NCBI GenBank assembly: GCA_032622095.1
Contig: CP136069.1
Span: forward strand, 158,829,043-158,893,042
Source: Siphonodentalium dalli
Lineage: Eukaryota; Mollusca; Scaphopoda; Gadilida; Siphonodentaliidae
DNA length: 64,000 nt
Direction of reading: 5' to 3'
In this document: positions 11,343 through 22,300 of the stretch, one piece after another
Layout of the letters: each line of letters starts with the position of its first letter
How positions within the stretch are numbered: the first letter of the stretch is position 1
The notes under the pieces: model-generated
Database searches by the model: none
The model's input: only the letters and a program-made list of their open reading frames with translations
Told to the model about the DNA's origin: nothing
Made by a program: the position numbers and the translations under genes

Positions 11343-12047
11343 ATTATTCCCGTCAGTTAGTGCCACCGCAGACGCTACGATTAAAATCGTAAGTGGGGAA
11401 AATCGTAGGTGGAGAAATCGTAGCTTGCCCGCAGACGCTACGGTGCTGCGATCTTTGCAGCTACGATTTTCGTGGTATTTACAACATGACCAGTGCGACA
11501 GTGGTCATGTGACAGCTACGATCGCGCGCGTTGCCAAAGTCACGCCACGATTTTCCTGGTAAAATCAAACAGTGCTTGATTGCTACGATTTGGCTACGAT
11601 ATTGTCGTGGGCATGCGCATTGGATGCTTCCTCCTGCGATTTTCCCCTCTTACGATTTTAATCGCAGCGTGTGCGGTGGCACTTAGGAGCATTATGAATA
11701 CATGTTATTTAATATAGGTTAGTCATCTTGTTAGCTTAGATAGGAAATTGCCAGTGTGTTATAAATGATAGTTAATTCATTCAGCAAGTATCAGGACAGC
11801 AAGTGAGCGAATTATTTGAGACAACATCAGGTTAGACTAAGTACGGTACAGAAGAAGTCAGACACAGGAACGAGGATTAATCTGAATAAAATTGAAATAG
11901 AACACCATTTTCTAATGAGAAGAAATTGTCAATAAAATGTATATGGGGGTCGACAAAAACAAATCCGTACACAGGGCTGAAAAAATGCCCATGACTTTTG
12001 ATCATTATGGTGATGATGCACTCTTTAAACACCAATTTAAATAATCA
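11343..12047. repeat. Direct repeat R, copy 2
   Basis: 705 bases nearly identical to 6411-7626 minus the 511 bases of the nested insertion and its duplication. Sequence on the far sides (before 6411, after 12047) shows no resemblance, so the repeat has sharp ends. Confidence 0.85.
11360..11682. mobile_element. PIF/Harbinger-like MITE, copy 2 (intact)
   Basis: 323-bp element with inverted ends GTGCCACCGCAGACGCTACG and TTA duplications at 11357-11359 and 11683-11685. It lies at the same place within repeat R as copy 1, so it was present before R was duplicated. Confidence 0.7.
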
Positions 12048-12109
12048 ATTGACTATTTGGTGGACATAGGCATACCTATTGTTTATACATATGTTGGCTA
12101 CCATATATA

Positions 12110-12400
12110 CATTTAACGTCACATGGCGGTTTGGGCTCCAAAATACACATAATATAATTCGCTTTTGAATTTTTCTCAGTATCGAAATAGGTCCATACAT
12201 ATCTGAACTATCTTTCTAGGAGCATTCTGTAACCCCAAAAGACGCATTGAAGTAATGAAAAATACAACTATGATTACGGTGTTTGGGTCCCAATCACAAA
12301 ACAGCCATTTGCACGACATGTAACAGAAAAGAGCGTTCCGTGGTAGTCCATTCGCGATATGGTATCAATAAAGAGCGTCTGTCTGACTACTGGCGAAAGG
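12110..12400 (-). repeat. Dispersed family F1, inverted copy
   Basis: The reverse complement matches 21230-21390: AATGCGTCTTTCTTGG-like, CTCCCAGAAGTTAGTTCA-like, GACCTATTTCGATAC, GCGAATT and GCAAACCGCC blocks in the same order. Diverged and truncated. Confidence 0.65.
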
Positions 12401-12980
12401 TTGAAAACAGCTGAAAAATGGCTGTGACTTTGGCAAGTGTTTTTCAGAGCATATGAAACCGGTATATCAATAGTTCGTTTATTTATCGACCTATCGTATC
12501 CGTCACTCCAAATTACGCAGAAAATATTTGGAGGTTCGAATGAGCCATGTCCGTTTTGAAACATGTTAGCATGCGTTTTCCAAAACAGAAAACAAATTAA
12601 ATCATGTTTCCAAATGGGTGAAGACTTAATGCTCTGCCTGACATTATGTCATGACATCAGCTTTAGGTTAAAAAAAATGTTCAGCCCTGGAAACAATTAT
12701 CAATACCCAGTTAGAATTTATATCGAAATGCTAGGATTGGTGTATGATGTAATGTTGTTAGCATTAGTTTGCAAAACTAAAAATCATCAGTAACAACCGT
12801 CCATCCGACTCCGTCGATATCGAATCTACCCATTTCCACAAACTGTACGAAACAGTAAGATTACATTACTTAGACCGTTATATTTTTGTTTCAGAAAATT
12901 GTTCAGGTCAGACTTCAGAGACAAAAATATAACATTCTTAGTATTGTAATCGTACAATTTGCACCAAAAAATACATTTAA

Positions 12981-13211
12981 CCCTTTGAGTGCCAGGGGCC
13001 GATATTATCGGCCCTAAACCTACACAATAAGTCTGTTAAAGAATATAATAAAATATATTAAAAAAAAAAAAATTAAAAAAAAAAAACATTATTAAGCCAA
13101 TGCATTCTCTTATATATGCGAGGCGACCTATGGTCGACTCGCATATATAAGAGAATGCATTGGCACAGGGTATATGGGTTGATACAAAAATCGGACCTGG
13201 CACTCAAAGGG
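12981..13211. mobile_element. TTAA-flanked MITE (piggyBac-like ends)
   Basis: TTAA at 12977-12980 and 13212-13215, inverted ends CCCTTTGAGTGCCAGG / CCTGGCACTCAAAGGG. The interior has long A runs (13060-13086) and one copy of the hairpin module of 4459-4663 (13097-13170). No transposase. Confidence 0.7.
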
Positions 13212-13494
13212 TTAAGAACAAGTCAGCACATATGAAACTGCGTATTGTATACCTAATACATATTCAGGTCAGGATTGAAGTGTTCGACCGGTACGGTGGG
13301 ATGAGAAGTCCAATTAACGTAAATTCATAACAAATATGCTGGATAAAACGTGCATACCTTCTCTCGGTAGGCTGTAATAACCAATTGCTTATTGTTTTAA
13401 ATAAAGGGTGACGATTCGATTCGAGATTCGATGTGAAATCATTGACCGGATTTGATTCGAGCGGCAAATGCCCGATTTGTTGTAGTCTAATTAT

Positions 13495-13692
13495 AATGCA
13501 AATGAATTTATAACTGGAGTCATCAATTCATTTCCATTAAAATTACCATGTTGCTTGGATCGTTCATAGAGCACACGAGTGTATTTTGCACTAATCCATG
13601 GCTCAAATTCATTCATTTGTTGCATATATTCTGTTGAATATAAAAGAAGATTGTCGCATAAATGGCCAGATGTAATGTACAGTACCCTTTAA
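13495..13692. mobile_element. Half copy of TACAGTACCCC MITE family
   Basis: Matches the right end of the element at 29462-30138 (CATTAAAATTACCATGTTG, CATTTGTTGCATRTATTCT, GGCCAGAT, GTACAGTACCC) and ends at TTAA 13689-13692. The other half is not present. Confidence 0.6.
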
Positions 13693-14009
13693 TAAAAATA
13701 ACTGACTAGATGAAATACCCAGGTGGCATCACTAATATTTTCGTCCCAAGTTCTAAACCTTTCTGTTGCACATATAACAAATGCCCAAGGATGAACTTAA
13801 CGTAGCGATTATTGTGAGATACCATTTGAACTAATCTAGATTAACAATCTCGTTAATCTAGATTAATCTCGTATTGTGCCCGCCATTATTGTTTCTACCA
13901 CTTTAATTGGGAACCTCAGATGCAGTTCAGTTTCGGTCAAACTCCCAACAACAATTTGCTGGCAATATCATACGACTTCCCAGTCGTCGCCCACTGTTTT
14001 GAGTTTTTC

Positions 14010-14140
14010 AAAGAAATATAACTCGAGTATGCCCGTTATTTAGTCAAAAATCACCTTTACTAAATAACGGACATGCCAAAAGAGTCACACCACAGAGACA
14101 CCCAATTCAAGAATACTATAGGAAATAAACATGGCAGGGT
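14010..14140. repeat. Diverged relative of the 6639-7141 insertion
   Basis: Shares CCCGTTATTTAGT.AAAAATCA, CACCACA.AGAGACAC and ACACTATAGGAAA-like blocks with 6780-6880. It carries an extra inverted copy of CCGTTATTTAGT at 14032-14064. Confidence 0.55.
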
Positions 14141-14295
14141 GAGTGTGAGGATGGCGTTACATTCAAACAAACTTCAGCCGAAAATTTACTCGACGGGGAA
14201 GTCGCATGGGTTCAATGGTTAACATGCACATGGAGCAGTACTGGTATGCCGAATTCAATTACGACTAGCTGCCTTTTGTATGCTACGTATCTATT

Positions 14296-14434
14296 TAAGA
14301 AATTAATGTTGTTTGCTGCGTGTGCATGACATATGAATGCAGGTAAGTCTGACAAATGGTGTGAAGCACTTCACACTTCATTTGTCGAACTTACCTGCAT
14401 ACCATGCAGACGGAAGAAACAACATTCATTTCTT
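14296..14434. repeat. Palindrome, arms about 65 bp
   Basis: TAAGAAATTAATGTTGTTT ... GCAGGTAAGT pairs with ACTTACCTGCAT ... AAACAACATTCATTTCTTA around a centre at GAAGCACTTC (about 14365). Arms have several mismatches. A foldback element is the simplest reading. Confidence 0.7.
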
Positions 14435-14523
14435 ATATTTACTCACCATGTCGCAGATTTGGAGAAACTTTCATATAAATATTTGACAACGAAATGCCTA
14501 TTCTGAAAATTATCAACCAATAA

Positions 14524-15060
14524 TTAAACAGTTTCTGGACACAGGGAAATGGTTACTGGCTTAGTCCGAACCCTGCCAGTTATGCAAGAGTCAGCAAGCC
14601 ATTGCATATGAGCTGCCCAGATGCGAAGGCAAGAACTGGAAAGTTAGCCAGGAGCGTGGAACCACACGAAAGAATAGCTTTGCTAATGGAATGGGAGCTT
14701 CTCGGGGATAGGCTGGATGTGAAATCAACAAAGCCAGTAGAACTTAAACTTGACAACAAAAAGGGTAGCTCAGCATCCTGTGGAAGTACGATGGTGTATG
14801 AACCAGAGAAACCGCAAATGCATGACAAATTGGAACTGAAGACACTAAGGATCGAGCAGTTACGATGGATGAGAAATATATTCACATGCAATCATTCCAA
14901 CGGGGAAACAAGCATGGCTAAAGAGAAATGGGAAGATTGGGCTATACGATATAGTGTGTGGCAATTAGTAACAGTACCAATGCCAGTTATTGGAGAAGTT
15001 ACGACATACAATCGGGGTTTGTTACACCAACAAAGGAGCAGGAAGGACGACATGCATTAG
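14524..15060 (+). CDS. Unrecognised ORF before minisatellite
   Basis: An open frame of ~178 codons after the TAA at 14521; the first ATG is at 14608. The product is charged, with LARSVEPHERIALLMEWELL, KLELKTLRIEQLRWMRNIF and KEKWEDWAIRYSVWQLV. The spacing of charged and Leu residues suggests helices or a coiled coil rather than random translation, but no known family was recognised. It ends shortly before the palindrome at 15129-15348. It could be a decayed element protein or chance. Confidence 0.35.
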   Translation, partial: LNSFWTQGNGYWLSPNPASYARVSKPLHMSCPDAKARTGKLARSVEPHERIALLMEWELLGDRLDVKSTKPVELKLDNKKGSSASCGSTMVYEPEKPQMHDKLELKTLRIEQLRWMRNIFTCNHSNGETSMAKEKWEDWAIRYSVWQLVTVPMPVIGEVTTYNRGLLHQQRSRKDDMH

Positions 15061-15128
15061 ATGAGTTGACCCCGTTAGTGGCAAATATAGAACAGAAGGA
15101 CCATCGGCTGGCGGAATTGGAAAAGGAG

Positions 15129-15348
15129 CTACAGTAATGCTCTAATTAATCGACCTCTTAACCACAGCAGAATTTTTTTTAACTTTTCAGGATTTAGTCG
15201 GAAATATGGCTCGTTGCCATTAATCAGAAAGCTCTCGGCGAGAGCTTTCCGATGAATGGCAACAAGCCATATTTCCGATTAAATCCTGAAAAGTTTCCCA
15301 TAATTATGCCGTGGTTAAGAGGTCGATTACTTAAGAGCATTACTGTAG
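15129..15348. repeat. Large palindrome, arms about 110 bp
   Basis: CTACAGTAATGCTCT ... GAAAGCTCTCG pairs with CGAGAGCTTTC ... AGAGCATTACTGTAG around a centre at about 15238. Internal blocks pair in order (ATCGACCTCTTAACCAC, TTTTCAGGATTTA, GGAAATATGGC, GTTGCCATT). The right arm runs straight into the 39-bp minisatellite. Confidence 0.85.
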
Positions 15349-15371
15349 ATCTAGAAGATTTTTATTTCCCA

Positions 15372-16930
15372 GAGCTGGGGTCACCGAGTTATTCAATGTT
15401 CCCATCACCAGAGCTAATATCACCGAGTTATCCAATGTTCCCATCCCCAGAGCTAAGATCACCGAGTTATCCCATGTTCCCATCCCCAGAGCTAGGATCA
15501 CCGAGTTATCCAATGTTCCCATCCCCAGAGCTAAGATCACCGAGTTATCCAATGTTCCCATCCCCAGAGCTAGGATCGCCGAGTTATCCAATGTTCCCAT
15601 CCCCAGAGCTAGGAACACCGAGTTATCCAATGTTCCCATCCCCAGAGCTAGGATCACCGAGTTATCCAATGTTCCCATCCACAGAGCTAGGATCACCGAG
15701 TTATCCATTGTTCCCATCCACAGAGCTAGGATCACCGAGTTATCCAATGTTCCCATCCACAGAGCTAGGATCACCGAGTTATCCAATGTTCCCATCCCCA
15801 GAGCTAAGATCACCATCCCATGTTCCCATCCCCAGAGCTAGGATCACCGAGTTATCCAATGTTCCCATCCCCAGAGCTAGGATCACCGAGTTATCCAATG
15901 TTCCCATCCCCAGAGCTAAGATCACCGAGTTATCCAATGTTCCCATACCCAGAGCTAGGATCACCAAGTTATCCAATGTTCCCATCCCCAGAGCTAGGAT
16001 CACCGAGTTATCCAATGTTCCCATCCACGGAGCTAGGATCACCGAGTTATACAATGTTCCCATCCACAGAGCTAGTATCACCGAGTTATCCAATGTTCCC
16101 ATCCCCAGAACTAAGATCACCGAGTTATCCAATGTTCCCATCCCCAGAGCTAGGATCACCGAGTTGTCCAATGTTCCCATCCCCGGAGCTAGGATCACCA
16201 AGTTATCCAATGTTCCCATCCCCAGAGCTAGGATCACCGAGTTATCCAATGTTCCCATCCACGGAGCTAGGATCACCGAGTTATACAATGTTCCCATCCA
16301 CAGAGCTAGTATCACCGAGTTATCCAATGTTCCCATCCCCAGAGCTAAGATCACCGAGTTATCCAATGTTCCCATCCCCAGAGCTAGGATCACCGAGTTA
16401 TCCAATGTTCCCATCCCCAGAGCTAAGATCACCGAGTTATCCAATGTTCCCATCCCCAGAGCTAAGATCACCGAGTTATCCAATGTTCCCATCCCCAGAG
16501 CTAAGATCACCGAGTTATCCAATGTTCCCATCCCCAGAGCTAAGATCACCGAGTTATCCAATGTTCCCATCCCCAGAGCTAGGATCACCGAGTTGTCCAA
16601 TGTTCCCATCCCCGGAGCTAGTATCACCGAGTTATCCAATGTTCCCATCCCCAGAGCTAAGATCACCGAGTTATCCAATGTTCCCATCCCCGGAGCTAGG
16701 ATCACCGAGTTACTTAATGTTCCCATCCCCAGAGCTAGGATCACCGAGTTATCCAATGTTCCCATCTCCAGAGCTAAGATCACCAAGTTATCCGATGTTC
16801 CCATCCCCAGTGCTAAGATCACCGAGTTATCCAATGTTCCCATCCCCAGAGCTAAGATCACCGAGTTATCCAATGTTCCCATCCACAGAGCTAAGATCAC
16901 CGAGTTATCCAATGTTCCCATCCCCAGAGC
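15372..16930. repeat. 39-bp minisatellite, about 40 copies
   Basis: Unit like CCATCCCCAGAGCTAGGATC-ACCGAGTTATCCAATGTTC. Because 39 is a multiple of three and the unit lacks stops, several frames on both strands stay open for hundreds of codons. The plus frame gives a 13-residue repeat of the form PSPELGSPSYPMF; others give VPIPRARITELSN and ALGMGTLDNSVIL. A 5-base loss near 15817-15823 shifts the PSPEL frame from the 15252 frame to the 15820 frame. A coding role is not excluded (a 13-residue Pro/Ser repeat could be structural), but even openness in other frames argues for a satellite. Confidence 0.9.
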
Positions 16931-17105
16931 CAAGGACAAGCAGGATCGAAAGTGAGGAATTAGATGAGACTGAGTCACACAAAGTACACAAATGGAGCAA
17001 GATTCAGAGAAAAGCTTTCAAGAGAGGGCAGTCAACCTCCTCAAAACTGGTTGCAAGCCATTGCTGTCAACAGCAAGAGACTGGGTCTGTGTTCCTCCCA
17101 TGTGG

Positions 17106-17546
17106 AGCTCCGTGGTCCAGTGGTTAGCGCGTTGGACTTGTCTTCGCTGTCAACACAGCGAGGCGAGTTCGCGGCTGGCTGGTGGTCTGTTATGAGTTTC
17201 CACACAGCAGTGGCTTGGCCGACTTGAGCGATGTGCAATTGTTGGATTGTACACTGTTTGAATCTCGCGCCAAGTTGTGACCCTTGAGCAAGGTCGCTCG
17301 TACTGTGTCTGCTTTGCACCACCCATGCATTACAAGGGTACCTGATAATGAGCAGTGAAAGATCTTGTCAGTATGCTAGCCATATGGTATCCTCGCATAC
17401 TCCCGGCTGTACCTCCCCATGTCCACGGGGAGCAGTAGATGGTTACTGAATGTTCAGGCTCATCAGGGTAATAATTGTAAAAACTTTGAGCGCTTTGGGC
17501 TCATGGGAAAGGCGCTTTACAAATGCTATACATTATTATTATTAGT
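17106..17546 (+). mobile_element. tRNA-derived SINE
   Basis: A tRNA-like head has an A box TGGTCCAGTGG (17113-17123) and a B box GTTCGCGGC (17167-17175, one mismatch to GWTCRANNC), so it carries an internal RNA polymerase III promoter. The body ends GGCGCTTTACAAATGCTATA then (ATT)n at about 17530-17546, the simple-repeat tail typical of SINEs mobilised by a LINE partner. Confidence 0.75.
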
Positions 17547-17772
17547 AAAGATTCAATCAGTTGGCCACCATAAAATTACCATCAGATGGATGGGGATTCA
17601 AAGCTTTATGCATTAGATATCACAAGCGGTATACTCCTCCTGGCAAAGGCCACAAAGTTGTGTGTTGAACAGAGAAGAGGCGATGGACTGTTATAATTTA
17701 TTGGCGGTGCCGGGAATGCCTGCCTCACCAATGGGAATAAAAAATATCAGAAGACCGTATGATAGACATAGG

Positions 17773-20264
17773 GGTCCGAATCGGCATCTCCAGTTTAGAC
17801 CTAGTTTAAACTGGGTTTTGGTAGTAAAACCAAGTTTTTCTCCACCGCTGGGACGACATAGATTTGGTCGATTGCGTCACCTGTGGACCACACTTGTCCA
17901 ATTGCAAGGATAGGAGGCGTGGTCTGTCTGTTTATTATCGTTACTTATCAATGCATTGTCCGGTCACGCGACCTGTTGTCGCTACCTAATATTCTAATCA
18001 GGCGAATAACCCGTGCGCTTTGAGAAATCACGACGAATGCACGATCTGTTGTATAGCGGTTAGATATTATATAATATCATGGACGAACATGACTTTCGGA
18101 ACTCAAAAATATATCTTGAGGGCATGGGTGGAGGCCCGCCACAAATATCACATAGAAACACCACCATCCATCCCCCGGGGTACCATCCAGACGTGTGAAA
18201 ATGGGGTATGGACCATTTTCGAGAACGGGAATGATTTCGGCGAATTTGACGGCATGAATGGGTGGCCCGCACAAAATACCCGATAGAAACATCACCCCTC
18301 ACCCCAGGAGAACTGAGGTATGGACCATTTTCGAGAACGGTAAGGATTTAGGCTAATTAATTTGGCAGTAGTGGGTGGCCCGATCAAAATACACCATAGA
18401 ACCCCCCCCCCCCACCACCCACCCGGGGGGGGGGGGGTGCCACCCGATGAGGTGGAAATGGGGTACGCCCAAATACCGAATAGAAACACCCCAGCCATCA
18501 CCCCCGGGGAAGGGTACCCCAAATAACCCCCATAAACACCACACCCCTCACATCCGGACCATGTTCGAGAACGATAAGGATTTCGGCTAGTTTGACGACA
18601 GGTGTGTGTGTGGCCCGCTCCAAATATCCCCTAGAAATACCCTACCCTCATCCCTGGAGGGGACCACCCTAATGGGTGTAAATGGGGTATGGAGCATTTT
18701 ATTCCTTATTCGCAAAAAACATGCCTCTGTCGGTCAATATTACGGCATGTGTATGTGGCCCGCCCCAAATACCACACAGAAACACCCCACCCTCACCCGG
18801 GTGTCGGAATGGGGTATGGACCGTTATCGAGAACGGTAAGGATTTCGGCCAATATGACGGCATTGGTGGGAGGCCCGCCCTCAAATATAGTCCATCCCCA
18901 CCGCGGGTGGTTCTAATCGAGCGGGCGAAAATCTGGTATGGACCCCGGGGTGCGGGTTGGGGTGTTTGTAGTGTGGGGGGGGTATTTGGGCGTGCCACCC
19001 ACCGTTCTCGAAAATGGTCCAAACCCCATTTCACCCCCTCGGGATGGTACCCCCGGGTGAGGGTGCTTCTAGGGGGGTAGTTGGAGCGGGATACCCACTC
19101 CTGACGTCAAATTGACCGAAATCCTTACCGTTCTCGAAAATGGTCCATACCCCATTTTCACCTCCTGGGTGGTTCCCCCAGGGTTGAGGTGTGGCTGTTT
19201 CTATGGGACATTTGAGCGGGCCATCCACCCATGCCGTCAAATCGGCCGAAACCATTACCGGTCTCGAAAATGGTCCATATCCCATGTTCACCCCCCCCCC
19301 CGGATGTCAGGGTGGTGTGTTTCTATGTGTTATTTGGGGTGGGGTGTTTCTATGGGTTATTTGGGGCGGGCCACCCACCCATACCACCAAATTGGACGAA
19401 ATCCTTACAGTTCTCCAAAATGGTCCATACTCCATTCCCCCTCAGGGTGGCCGTTACCCTCCCCCGGTGAGGGCTGGGTGTCTCTGGTGGGTATTTGGGC
19501 GGGTCACCAACCCATGCGTCAAATTGACCGAAAGAGACCTTTTTGTGAATAAGGAATCAGTTTCAAAAGTCATGTTCGTGTCTAACATGTCAAACTGATC
19601 AGTACGATCCCCCCATACTCTCAGTCGCCAAAGCGACATCCGAACGAGCGAATGGCAGACAAACATATATAGCAAGAAATCATCCATCACACTGGCACAT
19701 ATGTTGTTATAATTTATCTCATAAGTACCGACATCGCCTCCCCGAATTCCAATAAGACTCTCCTGCATGTACATTGAGTGACAAACGCCCGAGCATAAAC
19801 GCCTCCCCAATTCAAAATAAACAAAATAAAAAAATCGACAGAATAATTAAACCCACAAAACTAGGTTTTAGTAAAACCTGGGGTAGGGTGGTTTTAACTT
19901 TGATGTTTTTTCAAAGTATATTTAAAGGTACATTTTCGAGATGAGACGTATGGTACGTATAAATTATATATACAGACGCTTATACTGATGACTATATAGC
20001 CAATTCACCACAAATAATTAGTAATATTACCATAGCTTTATCACGTCAATAAAACCTAGTTTCAATTGAGATCGAATTCCGCAAACTTAAACTGAGTTTA
20101 TCGCAAAACTGGTTTTAACTACACTAAAACCCAGTTTTACTCCTATAAAACCTAGTTTAACTACAGTAAAACCAAGTTTAAATCCTACTTAAACCTAGTT
20201 TAAACTGGAGTTAAACCTGGTCTAGAATAAAACCTAGTCTAAACCAGATATGCCGATACGGACC
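17773..20264. mobile_element. 2.5-kb inverted-repeat element with internal arrays
   Basis: Ends GGTCCGAATCGGCAT and ATGCCGATACGGACC are inverted; inside them both ends carry runs of AAACCTAGTTTAAACTGG-like words (17795-17835; 19859-20255). AGG flanks both ends (17770-17772, 20265-20267), a possible 3-bp target duplication. The interior is the double array of 18110-19530. No transposase frame was seen. Superfamily unresolved. Confidence 0.55.
18110..19530. repeat. Head-to-head diverged tandem arrays
   Basis: About five units read forward (GGACCATTTTCGAGAACGG at 18210, 18321, about 18556, 18818), and about four read backward (CCGTTCTCGAAAATGGTCC at 19002, 19129, about 19258, 19409). Units of roughly 100-150 bp also contain AAGGATTTCGGC, GGGTGGCCCGC and TAGAAACACC or their complements. 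Orientation flips near 18990. G- and C-runs are common. Confidence 0.8.
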
Positions 20265-21049
20265 AGGATGTTTCATAATATTAGGGAGGTCGCACTAGGA
20301 AAAGAACCGACCGTCATGACACTGATCAAACTGAAGTAGCGAGGGGTGATGTAGCGATACTGTGATTGTGTGCAATATATACACATATCATTATATGGTC
20401 GGTACCAGAACAGAAAGTGATCTTAGTAGTGTTCCTTAACATTAACAAGTCATAGATGTGTTCGATAAAGATAGATGCCAGAGAAAGAAGACCAAGTCCA
20501 TAGAAGCACCAGAAATGACTATCCTCCTTTAAATTCAGGAGAATTTTGTTATTTGAAGGGTGGGGGGACATGTATTGAAATTACTGTGTTTTTATTGTTT
20601 ATTTGTCAAATCACTATCCATGTAATATTCAACTTGATTAACATATAACAATTAAATATATTACCTCTACTACATAGAGAGAGCTACCAGTTAGGCAACT
20701 ACAGATTTTATTATATGCATACCATCATCTGACCACCCACCGTGATTTATCACTAACACGGAAAAGTAGATTTTTCCTTGAAACAAATGCAAATATATCT
20801 AACCACACTTCACATATGCCAATTAAGTAAATTTCTCTTAATGCGCTCGTTAGGTCAGATAATCTCTACCGTGTTGGTGTTGTACAGTAATCTAACTTAC
20901 AAAATATATGTATATATGAATTCGGCATGAGGCGTAAGATAGTAGGTATAGACTACGTAATTTGCAATGAGGCATAATATAGGTTGACAAATACACGAAA
21001 TATTGGTATACCTGTATCGTTTTCATGTACTCGAAAAATACATTCCATG
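20265..21049. other. No gene seen
   Basis: AT-rich; only short chance frames. Confidence 0.45.
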
Positions 21050-21740
21050 GTCACAACCATTTTCTAACTATTTTCAATTTTTCGCATACGTGACACAAAC
21101 GCTCTTTATTTCTACCATATCAGGATTATATTTAGATCTATTTACACAGAGCAGTAGAGCACTCTAAGTTTTTATGTTACATGCCAAGCAAACGTTTGTT
21201 TGTTGTTTTGAGATCTAAAGTTATGAACATCGTGTTCAAAGTTCTATTTATTGTGACTATAATGCGTCTTTCTTGGACATATAATGCTCCCAGAAGTTAG
21301 TTCAAGTATTTATCGACCTATTTCGATACGGGGAAATTAAGAAGCGAATTTTATTAGGTATATTTTGGAGCGCAAACCGCCAGCCATGTGGATTTAAATT
21401 ATTCATGCATAACCATTTTGTTGATAAAGCTGCTTGAAACACAGACCTGCGGCTGTCGGGTTACAGGAGTAACGTTTCAAACCATACATGGATATTATGT
21501 CACTGGGGTTGTGGCTGATGCAGTTAAATGCATCCGTTTTCAAAACGTTTTGAAATCAGTTGCGTTTAACTGCGTCAGCCGCCACCCCGCGGTGATATAT
21601 GCATGGCTTGAAACGTTGCCCTATACCCGATAGCCGCATGCGTCAGCCGCAGGTCTGTGAAAGTAGCTTAACAGTGTTATTATAAAGAAGGCAAGTGATT
21701 GCACGGTCTTTATTATTATTTTGACATACATAACGCGCAA
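21050..21740 (+). repeat. Dispersed family F1, copy with nested MITE
   Basis: Matches 41012-41252 plus 42706-43080 in order: TTTCAATTTTTCGCA, AAACGCTCTTTAT, ATGCCAAGCAAA, GAACATCGTGTTCAAAGTTC, AATGCGTCTTTCTTGG, GATAAAGCTGCTTGAAA, GTTATTATAAAGAAGGCAAG. No intact protein is visible. Partial inverted copy at 12110-12400. Confidence 0.75.
21440..21659. mobile_element. MITE nested in F1
   Basis: Inverted ends CACAGACCTGCGGCTG / CAGCCGCAGGTCTGTG bound 220 bp with further internal complementarity (CGTTTCAAACCATACAT against ATGCATGGCTTGAAACG). Homologous copy at 42834-43019. Confidence 0.65.
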
Positions 21741-21759
21741 AATACTGAAAAACAAATCG

Positions 21760-21990
21760 GCCGGTCGCCGACGTCCTTGGCCTTGACGCACGCGAAATCG
21801 CATCGACGTCCGTCGCATCCCGCGGATATTTTGAATAGCCTCGAATTGTCGAAACTACAAAAGCTTATTTTTATTGAACTTGAAGATAATATCTTTCGTT
21901 GCGGTAAAGATAATTTGCGGGCTAGATGGACCTTTATTACGGTTGAAATTTATGAATTAGTTGTATTAATTTAATAGCGCCATTAATTCA
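21760..21990. repeat. Dispersed repeat, copy 1
   Basis: Matches 46605-46880: GTCGCCGACGTCCTTG, CACGCGAAATC, CCCGCGGATATTTTGA, CTCGAATTGTCGAAACTA, TTTCGTTGCGGTAAA, GAAATTAAGCTTC. The CpG content is higher than in the flanks. Function unknown. Confidence 0.7.
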
Positions 21991-22055
21991 AGAAATTAAG
22001 CTTCTTTATTACTTGTAATCAATGTTTGTCTGTTTGTTCAGCGTAATATACAGTG

Positions 22056-22300
22056 TGTGTCTAGCAAAAGTAGCTGCAACCAGGTATCTGTAACTGGGAA
22101 GTACTATATTCAGCTATATTGACGAAATATATCTCTTCGTGGAAGAGAGTCCTATCAAGGGAGATAATTTTGCGTCGCATAATGATTGTCTAGCAAAAGT
22201 AGCTGCCTTCAGGTATCTGTACTCGGGAATTACTATTTACGAAATAAATCTCTTAATCGAAGAGAGTTCACAAGGGAGATAATTTTTTGGATCACGCAAT
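22056..22300. repeat. Two-copy diverged tandem repeat
   Basis: Units starting GTCTAGCAAAAGTAGCTGC (22058 and about 22188), each followed by CAGGTATCTGTA, GAAATAAATCTCTT-like and CAAGGGAGATAATTTT. Confidence 0.75.

Noticed and set aside
6411-12047. LTR retrotransposon bounded by the R repeats
   Set aside because: The enzyme is an APE-type non-LTR reverse transcriptase; no integrase, protease, primer-binding site or TG…CA repeat ends were seen.
15779-16978. Minus-strand 399-codon ORF of ALGMGTLDNSVIL repeats
   Set aside because: It is the complement of the 39-bp minisatellite and open only because the unit is a multiple of three without stops.
17106-17180. A functional tRNA gene
   Set aside because: The A and B boxes are present but the cloverleaf is degenerate and a SINE body with ATT tail follows.
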